The notes beneath the pieces are model-generated. The model was not told the DNA's origin. It saw only the letters and a list, made by a program, of their open reading frames with translations, and searched no databases. Both the position numbers and the translations under genes were made by a program. Below, one piece after another: positions 24,864 to 34,318 of a stretch of 64,000 bases of DNA; position 1 is the first letter of the stretch; each line of letters begins with the position of its first letter. This stretch comes from Calycina herbarum (taxonomy: Eukaryota; Ascomycota; Leotiomycetes; Helotiales; Pezizellaceae), in contig LLEY01000176.1 of assembly GCA_001414485.1 (NCBI GenBank), positions 1 through 64,000 of the forward strand, written 5' to 3'.

Positions 24864-24982
24864 TGGATCCATATATTTCCCCGCATTGGATCTACTGATT
24901 TGCCCACCTTGATCCACTATATGATCTGCCATTTGGATCCACTATATGATCTGCTATCTTGATCCACTAGAATGATCACTGG
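24864..24982. repeat. Imperfect tandem repeats of about 25 bp
   Basis: Five units start with TGGATCY or TTGATCCAC, each about 23-25 bp. The clearest are 24,909-24,933, 24,934-24,958 and 24,959-24,982, sharing GATCCACTATATGATCTGC or a close variant. They abut the broken end of LINE-B. Confidence 0.7.
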
Positions 24983-25136
24983 TCTGATCACTGGTATGAT
25001 CACTTGTCTTGTATCACTTCTCTTGTATTACTTGTTTTGTATCACTTGTTCCGTATTCTCGTTCCGTGTCACTTATTCTGTATCACTTGTTCACTTGTTC
25101 AAAGCGTAACATGCTTATTTGTCAGCATTCACTCCT

Positions 25137-25145
25137 TATATATAG
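25137..25145 (+). promoter_or_regulatory. TATA box in the LINE-B insert
   Basis: TATATATAG lies 39 bp before the ATG at 25,184. It may be an LTR promoter or belong to the short ORF that follows. Confidence 0.35.
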
Positions 25146-25183
25146 ACCTAGCTAGACTACCTGCACAAATAAATCAATTCTCC

Positions 25184-25411
25184 ATGACCTTCAGTACCCA
25201 ACACCCTTCCAACTCAACAAATTCTCTCAGCGACTTTGCCAAAGCAATTCAGGAGAGTGATTATTCGTTAGGATTTTGGGTGAGAGTAGTTGTTGGGAAT
25301 ACTAGCATAGACCTGGATTATTGCGTCGTCCGAAAGGGTATTCCTGTAACTACGTATCCGCATGTCAAACGCGCATCAACTCTCGTTGATACAACTGACT
25401 CATTTCAGTGA
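25184..25411 (+). CDS. Hypothetical small protein, 75 aa (doubtful)
   Basis: A short frame starting MTFSTQHPSN and ending TTDSFQ before TGA. I see no signal peptide, membrane segment or known motif. A TATA box precedes it at a plausible distance. It may be a real small ORF, the first exon of a truncated gene, or chance. It lies inside the foreign insert in LINE-B. Confidence 0.25.
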   Translation: MTFSTQHPSNSTNSLSDFAKAIQESDYSLGFWVRVVVGNTSIDLDYCVVRKGIPVTTYPHVKRASTLVDTTDSFQ

Positions 25412-25559
25412 GTCAGGTACATCTTGTATATATCGTACGATAGCAGCAGATAGAGATAGACACACAGAATACAATCGATAACCAGCGCGCTTACTTTGTG
25501 TCATAATTTGAGAGAGAGAAAGAGAGAGAAAACAAACCTGTACAGTCGTATCAACAGAA

Positions 25560-25855
25560 GTTCTCCTTGTTGGCTTTTGGCAGAATTGCTCCGGTTGCTT
25601 GTTTCCAGCACTTGGGGTAGTAGCCAGTGTCGATCATCCTGGCATAGACATAGAGAAAGGTATCAGGGACGGTTTCGTAGGCTTTTGTAATGATTTCTTG
25701 TGTGATTCCATCTGGCCCTGGCGATTTCGATAGGATCTTTGAAGAGCATGCATATTCTAATTCAGTTCTTGTGAGCTTTGGCCATTCCCACTTTTTGCTT
25801 GGTGTATAATTGTTCCATGTTGCTCTGGTGGCCGTGGGGGGTGGAGGGAATAGAG
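25560..25855 (-). pseudogene. LINE-B ORF2 linker and RT N-terminal segment
   Basis: The coding segment between the endonuclease and the RT palm. It reads through PPPPTATRATW and SKSPGPDGIT (the conserved PGPDGI box before the RT) to GAILPKANK. It joins in frame with 30,305 onward once the hAT element and one copy of GAATAGAG are removed, showing the LINE was continuous before the hAT insertion. Confidence 0.88.
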
Positions 25856-25871
25856 CAGTGTGGGCGATAGT
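25856..25871 (+). repeat. hAT left terminal inverted repeat
   Basis: Sixteen bases starting CAGTG, matching the right end without mismatch. Confidence 0.95.
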
Positions 25872-26723
25872 ATTTTAAATATCATACCACCACGGATAAA
25901 TATCATACGTCCCACTATAATACGTACTACGGGTACGCTTTAAAGTGGGCCAGTATTCAACAATAATATCATGAGTATTAGTAGTATTTTATTCGATACG
26001 ACGATAATATCGTGGTGTTGAATGGAGGCTCAAAATTAGAGTTTTACCCCGGATTTTGGCCCACTTTACTTTCAGCCTCATATTTTGGAATTGTATAGCA
26101 CAACGCCTACGCAAGAAAACATGCAGCTGATTAGCTAGAATTTTAGATCTAATCAAATAGAGTACTTTAAAAAAGGAATCATATTAATAACTTATAAATT
26201 GAGCTCAAAATTCAATTTGCAGTAACATGTCCAAAAAGAGGACCGTGCGAGAGGTCGAGAATCAACAACACCATGACCAAATTCACCGACGACGACCTCA
26301 AATAATTAGTTATTACAAAAAAGAGTAGATCATATGCTCGTCTAATTTTACTCGTTAATTTGGTGTAGAAACTAACAAAATCTAAAACAAAAAATTTCTC
26401 TAGAGTATTACTCCAGCTAAAAATTTATATAAAAATTAGAACAAGTTAAGTATTTAAGTAAAATAAATTCCTATATATTGAGTTTCTATCAGATTTAGGC
26501 ATATGTAGGCTTATTTTAAAGCACTAAATGAGGGCTTTTCAGAACAGTAAAAATGGCTAAATTTTGTCCAGTATTCATTTTTTAATCGCGTTATTAGTAC
26601 CGTGAGCATCTCGCGCTTCATTTAGCTTCACATCGCGACCTCCATGACGCCGGCATATATAATTAACTTTGAAAGGACATTAGATATAGAACATGTAGGA
26701 GTCTGAAAGTCCGAGAATTTGGG

Positions 26724-26729
26724 TATAAA
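26724..26729 (+). promoter_or_regulatory. TATA box of the hAT transposase gene
   Basis: TATAAA, 215 bp upstream of the transposase ATG at 26,944, followed by a pyrimidine-rich leader. Confidence 0.55.
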
Positions 26730-26943
26730 AGGCTCTCTTTTTCCCTCCAAAAGCCCTTCATCTTCACCTTTTACTTCTTCTATCTTCACCAGCACTCCTA
26801 GCACCAAAAACACCAACAAAAAAACCCCCCTCCCAGCACCACCGACAACACTTCACAACTTCAAGGCATACAAGTACTCTAATCAATTCAAATTTTTTTC
26901 CCTTCAATCATCATATATATATCTTCCTTTCTACCAATTCACT

Positions 26944-29561
26944 ATGTCTTCTCAAGAATCAAGCTCCCGGTCTTCCGTTCCTCCAGAATCTACACCAACC
27001 TCACCTATTCCATCCGCTTTGTCATCCAGACTTAGTACCTTGAGCTCTCAAACCGACCCCTTCGAGGTAGAGCCTATGGTACTACCCGAGAAGCCCTTTT
27101 ATGACCTCAAAGAGGTGTTTCAAAGGCAAAAAAAGGCCTCTAAACGGGCCTGGACCAGCCCTGTCTGGCTCCATATGATTGATAAAAACCCTGAGACAAT
27201 TTACATGTAAGATTTCTGGCCTCTGATTGGTTGAATCCTTACACGAACCAATTAGATCACTTATATTAAATTTCGCTAATTTTATTGGTTTCAGTGACAA
27301 TTCCACGGGCAGCCAGGAGTGGCGATGCAAGTACTGTACCAAGCGGTACTCTGTCAATAGAGGCACCAAAATCATGGCATCCCACCTCTTGAAGGAGCAT
27401 GGCATCGATAGCGAGACTCCACGCCAAAAGGCCACCAAAAAGAGACAACTTGGCATAGAGGAGGCCATGCTCACGGCTCATCAAAACCCCCACAAAAGGC
27501 GTGGCACAGGGGTAGTGGTTCATCCCACCTTCCAGGATAAATGCTCTCCGGTGGATCCGGATACCCTGGAAGTGCTATTTGTTAATTTGATCGCCGCATG
27601 CAACCTTCCACTCTGCTTTACTGAATGCGAGGCCTTCCGTGTGTTGGTCCAATACCTCAATAACCTCGGCGGCGATGTCCTCCCAGAAGCCCACAGCACA
27701 CTCAAAATCTGGGTAACCCGCCAATACCTTGACGGACATGCTAAAACAAAGGCCTATTTGTCCAGGTTCCAGTCTAAAATACACATATTCAATGACGGAT
27801 GGAAGTCCGACAACGGTTTGTCTGTCCTAGGATATGTGGCCCATGGAGTTGATGAGTTTGGCGAGTTGGTGGAAGTGGTACTTGGTATGAGGCAAATCAA
27901 AGGGCCCTATACAGGTGAAAATATGGCCCCTTTTTTGCATGAGATTATTGAAGAATACGGTACGTCAAAAATCGAACTAAATCTTTTTACTAATTATTAA
28001 TTATATCTTAGGTATTCTAGACAAAATTGGGTACTTTCCAATAGATAATGCACCAAGCAACGACGTCATGCTTGGGGTTTTAGCCCTAAAATTGAACAAG
28101 AGTAGCCCACGACTTTGGGCAGAACTGTACCAAATACGGTGTGTATGCCATATACTCCACCTTGCCGCCGGCGATATGGCCTCCAAAAAGCATGTGGATT
28201 TTGAATTTGAGACAGCCAAATCGGCGGATGTTCAATCAAGTGACCCCCTATATGGCTTTGAGGCTAATGAGGCCCTTGAACACTTATTCAACTTCGTCAA
28301 AAAGGTCCATGTCTCTACCCAATTACATGACGAATTCAAGACTCTCTCTGGTGGTCTCACAATTCCACAGGCTAATACCACCCGGTGGATATCCTGGTAC
28401 AGGAGTATTCAACGTGCCACTGAATTAAAGCTTAAAATTGAGCACTTCCAGGACATCCATGAATTCGAGGCGAAGGCTACGATTACGCCAGATGATTGGC
28501 TACAACTCGAGAAAGTGGGTCCCTCTCCCCTCTTTATGACTCTGCTTTTTAAATTCCTGAATTTGGCTAATTCTATTCAATAGATGAGAGTCTTTTTTGG
28601 CTCTCTTGAGCACTCCTTATTAGCCCTCGAGGGTAAATCTGGAACTCTGGACAAGACTATTCCTATGATGGATTTTATTTTGACCCTCTTTGAGGAGGCA
28701 CAACAAAAGCACATAGATGATCCAGCACTGTTATCTCTGATCTAAAAAGGTAAGTAAATTAAATATCCCCTTTTATTTAAATTCTAATAAAATGCTAAAT
28801 GCTAATTGATCAAAAGGATGGGACAAGATCATCAAATACTACGAGCTTACAAGTAAATCACCGGCATACGCTGCCGCCATAGTCCTCCACCCAGGGTATA
28901 AGTGGGAGTACTTGGAAAAGTCTTAGATCCCCGCCTGGATGCCTCCCGCCAGGGCTGCAGTGGAAAAACTCTGGCATAACGAATATCGCCCAAAAGGCTC
29001 ACTTCCCACCCAAAATAGTACAAACATCGACCCCCAGATTTTGTCCTCTAGCACATCTTTTGGATCTAAAGCATCTGGTAAACCTAATCTTTTCACCCAA
29101 TATTTGCACTCCAAGAGGGGGGAGAGGTAAGCATATATCCTTGTTTTGACTTTGTTTTATCTATACTAATTTGGCCTAGGGCTCCCACTCTTGTAGGAGA
29201 CGAATATGCTCGATACTGTGCCCTCCCCCCACAAGACATAGGCAAAAGTGCCATCGAGTGGTGGCTCCATCCTGCCCAGGTAAAAGCCTACCCAAATCTC
29301 TACCAAATGGCCATTGATGTGCTATCTATTCCTTGCTCTTCTGCTTCTGTAGAGAGACTCTGGTCCTCTGCCAAGTTGGTGGTTACGGATCGTCGTAATC
29401 GCCTTGAAGTGGAGACCATGGAAATGTTGGAATGTTTGAAGTCTTGGCGTAAGATAGCTTCCTTTGATATGATTGGCCAATTCAAGAGTGAGGAGGAGAT
29501 CGCCGAGGAGTCTAGGAGTATCGGGGTAAATACTAGTTTTGGGTCCAGTTTCGGTAACTGA
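26944..29561 (+). pseudogene. hAT transposase, five exons, three RIP-type stop codons
   Basis: Catalyses cut-and-paste transposition in the hAT family. Exons by frame and GT..AG sites: 26,944-27,206, 27,295-27,959, 28,012-28,749, 28,817-29,126 and 29,180-29,561. The four introns are 88, 52, 67 and 53 bp. After a Ser/Pro-rich start comes a BED-type zinc finger (W-x-CKYC, then HLLKEHG). The catalytic core includes FNDGWKSDNG, a DNAPSNDV segment and a CVCHILHLAAGD stretch. The end is the hAT dimerisation region (YPNLYQMAIDVLSIP, then SASVERLWSSAK). In-frame stops are TAG 28,581-28,583, TAA 28,743-28,745 and TAG 28,924-28,926. Each is explained by a C-to-T or G-to-A change in a CA/TG context, consistent with light RIP. 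Confidence 0.9.
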
Positions 29562-30288
29562 GCGAGACTGATTTGTTTTCTTGTTTTCTTTGGCTATCCT
29601 TGTTTGTTATATGTTTCTAATGTATAATGAATCTATTTTCTATTTTTAATAATTTTTGTTTAGGGTAGTTGATTTATTGTAGATTTATTTTACTTTTGGG
29701 GTAGGATGTAGAGAATTCGATGTTCGTGCGTAACAGGTTCCCGGCATATGTACATATTACTTCAATGTTATTCGACAACCACCCCCTCTAAAATTAAGCA
29801 GTTAACGCCAAAAAATCGACAAGCATCTAATCCATCTTCTATATTAATCCTATTATTTTAAAGCGTGCTTTCGAATTTTCCGGATAGGTGTAAGTAGGTA
29901 GTCTCTTTGGCGATGTGCCAAGACCTACCAAAAATCGCCTAAAAGTCGACTTTTAGCTGCACATTTAATTACTCTACCAATTCTCAATTAAATCGTCTAA
30001 TTATTACAAATCACATTATTTAGCAAATTTTAAATGGATTGCACTAGTTACTTTATTTTCATATAGTGTTGTTGTTGTGTATCTTTGAAGTGATGGGAGA
30101 GTCTCTATGCAAAGTGTGAATAGCTTCATTTTTGAGAAAAGTGGGTATTTTGTGTGTATTAGTCATTAAATCGTATACCATATGATATTACAATAATACC
30201 ATAGTATTAAAGCATATTTGTATACAAACTATTGGAATATTCCGATAATATATTATTTGAAAATACTGCAGTATTTTACCACGATAAC

Positions 30289-30304
30289 ACTATCGCCCAC
30301 ACTG
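30289..30304 (-). repeat. hAT right terminal inverted repeat
   Basis: Exact complement of 25,856-25,871, ending CACTG, followed by the GAATAGAG duplication. Confidence 0.95.
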
Positions 30305-31624
30305 GAATAGAGTTTCTCTGAAAGCTTTGCATTTGCCCTCGAATGTAGTTTGGGGGCTCTGTTGCTGGTCTTGAATATGTGGCATTCTCTGTGTTTTGCC
30401 GTCCTTGGTATATTTCATAGCCTTGAAGATTGCTTTAGGATCTTCCATTTCTAGGAATTGGTTCCAGTATGCAGTTTTGGTTCTTTTGAGTACTTCAAAG
30501 TAGGTATTTCGAGCTTGTATGTCTTCGGTCTTTGATGTTTGATCGTAGAGTGTGATATAGCGTTGCTTGGATGTCATTTGCTTTCTTAACTCTCTCAACT
30601 CTGGCGTCCACCATGGTTTTGAGAAGCTTCCAATATATGCTCTTGGAATTACTCTGTCTACGGCTAGCGTGATTACTTCTGTAAGGGCGCTTGCAATTGC
30701 GTCTAGGTTGGCTTGCAATAGTACGTTCTGCTCTTCGATGATTTTAAGCGAGTTCTCAGTAGATGCTGGATTCTCAGTGGTTGACAGGTTTTTCAGAAGA
30801 GGAGAGTTGTAAATGCTTGTGTTGATGGTTTCTCCAAAAAGCTTCCAGTCCGCCTTTTTTGTGTTGTAATAGGACTGATGTACAGGGTTGTCGACCCAGT
30901 CTCTGTTCTTTCCGTGGAGGTGTAGTTGTAGACCCCAGTGGTCTGAAGCAATAGCATTGTTGATTCTAAAGCTCTGGACACGGTCGCTTATTTCTTGTGA
31001 TACCAGTGCAAGGTCAAGTATAGATAGAGTAGTGGTATTTGGTCTGATAAAGGTGATTTCGCCTGGCTTGTTGAGGAGGCTGAGGTTGTTGTCTTCTATC
31101 CACTCAACAAGCTCGTCGGCTTCTTGGTTAGGGGTATCGATGGCAGGATTCCACCATAGGTGATGCGAGTTGAAGTCGCCCATGACTATTGTATTACTTG
31201 AAGTGTTCCGACCATAGAGGTGTCTTTGAAAGGTTCTTTTGGCGTGATCCCCTTGGTCCTTCTGATTGTAAATGTTGATTATCTGCATTGTTTCTTCTCC
31301 TTCACTAATGTCGATAAACTGAATATCAGTATCAATAGGTAACTCTCTTGAAAGGCTAACTAAGGGTTTGAAGGTTTTTGAAATGTAGGCTATGGTTCGA
31401 GGTTTTTTGTTGGGTAGGTGGTTTAGGAGAATTTGCGTAAAATTGCTATGCGCTGTTGAGGTAGCTGCTGCATAGTCTTGTCTGTTCCAGGCATTGTAAA
31501 ACCATGGTTCTTGGAAAAGTACAAGGTCTGCTTCTACTTGAACAGCTATTTCAAGTGCGTTTTCCATGGCTTCTGATGTTGTGTTGGCATTAAAAGAGAT
31601 GATGTTGAATGGGCTGTCTATCAT
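30305..31624 (-). pseudogene. LINE-B ORF2 endonuclease domain
   Basis: The N-terminal endonuclease/exonuclease/phosphatase domain, which nicks target DNA for LINE insertion. It opens MIDSPFNIISFNANTTS. It carries LFQEPWF (catalytic Glu), IINIYNQ, VMGDFNSHHLWW (Asp/Asn pair), LDLALVSQEI, and a terminal SDHWGLQ (Asp/His pair), so every diagnostic motif is intact. The start ATG overlaps the gag stop (ATGA). The frame runs into the hAT element at 30,304, after FRETLF. Confidence 0.92.
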
Positions 31625-32035
31625 TGGGATTGTATGATAGAGTTAGTAGTGATGTGCTCGCAAGCTTCGCCTTGAGTTTGGCACTCTTGACATTTGTGTT
31701 GCGAGCTTTGATGTTGTTGAGAACAGAATTTACACCTTGGAGGGTTTTTGCAGTATTTGAGTGGGTGTCCGTTTTCTTGGCATCGGTGCATCGGGTCTTC
31801 CTTGACTTGTTCCGCAGGTGTTCAACTCTAGCGCTAATTCCCGCGAGGTTGAGTCTGTTTCTTTGTGCTCTTATTGCTTGACTTTCTTCCTTGAAAGCTA
31901 CTGCAATTGATCCTTGGTGTTGTTGGCCGCTGTCTCGTTTGTCTTTGGAGGTAAGCCAGTGAGGGGTTTCGTCAATTTCTAGGTTGAGGCTCTTGTTAAA
32001 AGTAAGAATCTCATCTTTGAGTCGGTGAAAGATGT
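31621..32035 (-). pseudogene. LINE-B gag (ORF1) C-terminus with zinc knuckles, frameshifted
   Basis: The C-terminal end of the LINE nucleic-acid-binding protein. The 5' part in one frame has a LNLAGISARVEHLRN stretch typical of Tad-like gags. Near 31,805-31,825 the frame shifts and continues as HRCQENGHPLKYC, CKFCSQQHQSSQHKC and CQECQTQGEACEH, that is, CCHC-type knuckles with the first incomplete. It ends at a TGA overlapping the ORF2 ATG. The N-terminal part is missing: LINE homology stops at about 32,035. Confidence 0.8.
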
Positions 32036-34196
32036 ATATTTATTATGTTTTTAGTTTGATCAGTGACTCTCTGTTGTTTGGTTAGGTTTTGTTTAAATAT
32101 ACAGTGAAGTTAGACCATGTTCCTTCTACGCCAGAACCTTCACAACGCTTTCCCCTTGTGTTTCGCCTCCCAAGTTTGGGAGAAAGAGGAGGACAAATTC
32201 TCTTTCTCCACGTCTCTCCCACAGTTTGCTCCTTAAGCCCACGATTGCCAACCAGCCAGCTGCTCTCTACGCACTCTCCGTAGACCGACATGCGCCTCCG
32301 TCCTCTCGGGCCATATAGACAGTGTCGCTGTCGCTGCTATTATATGCCTCGCCCCAAGGGTTTGACCCCTCTTCGCGATACCCTGCCACATCCCTGCTAC
32401 ACCAGCAGGGCCGACCATGCCTCGCAGGATTTGCGTAAAGCACACCCCTAGCCAGGCAGCGCACTCTAGGTGTTTCCATCCCACTAACCAAAGCGAAGCT
32501 TCTGTTCTCCCTATACGCCTTCAATCCCCAGCTTTCTGTCAGCTCAGTCCCTGAGCCCTGTTTGTTCAAAGTGAGCCGGCCTTTCTGTCTTGTATGTTGT
32601 GAAATCGCGTTTCTAGGCGTATAGGTAAAGAGAGGGCTGGTATCGTAGTCGCAAATAATTCGTGAATTGTCATCGGGCCTGTATCTACAGCGGTTTTTCC
32701 CTGCCCATATTGAGCCATTCTCAAGAGTGTCCTTCTACCTAAGCAGGGGAGTCAAGAGAAGGGGAGAGACCTCCATCCAAACCATTTCCCTCTATCCATC
32801 CCTCTTCGCTCGTACGAGATCCCAGCTCTTCACCGTCCCTTCCAGGCTCATCCACCCACACAGTGCAAAACCCTCCTTTCCCCTCCCTTCTTTAACAGAC
32901 GCTCTGTTTTCTTCTTCGTGTAGGTCGACCGCCGCAGGAGGAAGGCTGTACTCATCGGAGTCTGCGAAACCCATACTGGCCAGTATACCCCCATTTTTGC
33001 CGATTGTGAAAACTCTGCAAATGCCGCCCCAGAGGTGCCCTATCCGCCCGATGCAGTCATTGCTGCTCAGAAATTCGACCGCGTAGATGTCGAAGATGTG
33101 CCTGGTCGTAAGGCAGGGAATCGGAGGGTTGGGTGGTTTTTAAATACCAGTGGCGTTGGCTGCCATTCCTCTGTTCTGGTGAGGCCACGTCGCGATACCC
33201 TCGCACCACAACGCTCCCACCAGCTCCAACTGAATTGCGAGAGTATCTCATCGGCTCTGGAATCATATTGCTTGCGCTCAATCCCGGGTTCGTAGCCAGC
33301 GCCGCGGACAGGCAGAGATTTCGACTTTGCTGGCCTGATCAATGACTTCTTCAGCTGGCCGTGGCACTTTTTTTCTTCTGGTTTTTTACTTGTTTTTGTT
33401 GCATCTGTAATAGGAGGCATCGCTCTGGCGACATCTCCATTCTCAATACCGAAGGCTCTCTCGAACAATCACGACTCGGCGTCGAAGGGTATCTGGGAAA
33501 TTCAACGAGCCGAGTTTCTTGTTCTCTAAAATTGAGAATGAGATGTTTCCATATAATTCAAGTAACGGTTGACCCCTTTCCCCGCTGATTAATCGTGTAT
33601 TCCCACGTTGTTGATTTAGACTGTATTTTACGTACTTCTATTTAGTGCTGAAATATTGTTATAGCTCTTCTGCTGCGCTACAGCTGAATTTAGAAAAGAG
33701 TCCTAAGAAGAGGGATGTAGAGGTTGGTGTAACAGATAACAGACTGTACGCGAAAAGGCTTTGAATCGGGGTAGAGGTGTGCCAGAGGTAGTATAATTAG
33801 AAATTTGGGGGTTATTTCCTTTCCTAATTCTATTTTGAAGGTAATAAGAGCTGTACGTACATTTGATTACTGTAAGCCGCCGCCGTAAGCAAGGTCTTGG
33901 TTGTCCTGTATCCAACCCCTAAAACCAAAGCTCAGCCACCGCCCATGGCAAGCTGACATTGACTGCGCGCTAAGTACTCCTCACGATTTCCCTAGCATCT
34001 GTGCATTTCGAGTATTTCTACTAACAGAAAATACAGGTGTCTTGGTAATCCCTGTGGCGCAGTTTTCTTAGCTTTTGCAATCCTACAAACTGGAAATACA
34101 TTATGTAAGGCACGAACTTACGATTCTGTGTCGAGAATGGCCAGCTCGTTATGAACAGTATCAATGAGTATCTCGAGGCCAGGCCACCGATGCAGA
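32036..34196. other. Unmutated intergenic DNA, no convincing gene
   Basis: Normal-composition DNA between LINE-B and the peptidase gene. Several overlapping open frames exist on both strands (for example plus 32,667-33,086 and minus 33,067-33,468). Their predicted proteins have irregular composition, none matches a family I recognise, and they overlap one another without clear splice or start context. No tRNA or 5S gene was seen. It could hold a diverged or broken gene. Confidence 0.4.
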
Positions 34197-34202
34197 TATA
34201 AA
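34197..34202 (+). promoter_or_regulatory. TATA box of the M35-like peptidase gene
   Basis: TATAAA, 117 bp upstream of the ATG at 34,319, giving a C/A-rich leader as is common in fungal genes. Confidence 0.5.
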
Positions 34203-34318
34203 GTATGAACTGTCGTCAGTGATATCGACAACAACAGCAACTCCCAAGGCACTATCATTCGCATCAACCAACCCTTCCAGATCTTCGCCTACCAACCCAC
34301 TCGCTAATTCTCGTCAAT

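Larger units (their letters stand above)
24860..25558. mobile_element. Unidentified 0.7-kb insert in LINE-B (possible solo LTR or truncated element)
   Basis: LINE-B coding homology stops at about 25,560 (LPKANK) and resumes at about 24,858 (NRIIAQRL), with roughly 25 residues of the RT missing between them. The gap is filled by foreign DNA containing imperfect 25-bp tandem repeats, a run of TGATCAC and TATCACTTGT words, a TATA box, a short ORF and an AG-rich tract at about 25,508-25,533. Promoter-like layout suggests a solo LTR or the 5' end of an element, but no TG..CA ends or target duplication could be fixed. Confidence 0.45.
25856..30304 (+). mobile_element. Complete hAT transposon with 16-bp TIRs and 8-bp TSD
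   Basis: A 4,449-bp class II element. TIRs are perfect over 16 bp: CAGTGTGGGCGATAGT at 25,856-25,871 and its complement at 30,289-30,304. The flanking 8 bp, GAATAGAG, are identical at 25,848-25,855 and 30,305-30,312, the duplication length expected of hAT. AT-rich subterminal regions carry repeated ATATCATA/TATGATAT words (about 25,873-26,010 and 30,180-30,290), plausible transposase binding sites. It encodes one hAT transposase, now interrupted by three stops. It inserted into LINE-B and is therefore younger than it. Confidence 0.95.
23167..32035 (-). mobile_element. LINE-B (Tad1-like), truncated at both ends and twice interrupted, not RIP-mutated
   Basis: A minus-strand non-LTR retrotransposon. 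In its own 5'-to-3' order it has gag C-terminus (about 32,035-31,621), ORF2 endonuclease (31,624-30,305), the hAT insertion (30,304-25,856), the ORF2 linker (25,855-25,560), a foreign insert (about 25,558-24,860), and ORF2 RT plus partial RNase H (about 24,858-23,168). It lacks the gag N-terminus and the end of ORF2. Base composition is normal, so RIP has not acted strongly here, unlike the related LINE-A. Confidence 0.88.

Noticed and set aside
24864..24982. 25-bp direct repeats as a CRISPR array
   Set aside because: Units are contiguous and degenerate, without unique spacers, in a eukaryotic genome.
32667..33086. 139-codon plus-strand frame
   Set aside because: Irregular composition, no motif, overlaps other equally open frames, and the region lacks splice or promoter context. 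Kept as possible but unsupported.
33286..33300. GGGTTCG stretch as a possible tRNA B box
   Set aside because: No acceptor, D or anticodon stems can be paired around it on either strand.
33067..33468. 133-codon minus-strand frame
   Set aside because: It overlaps several other open frames in normal DNA, and its predicted protein shows no domain.
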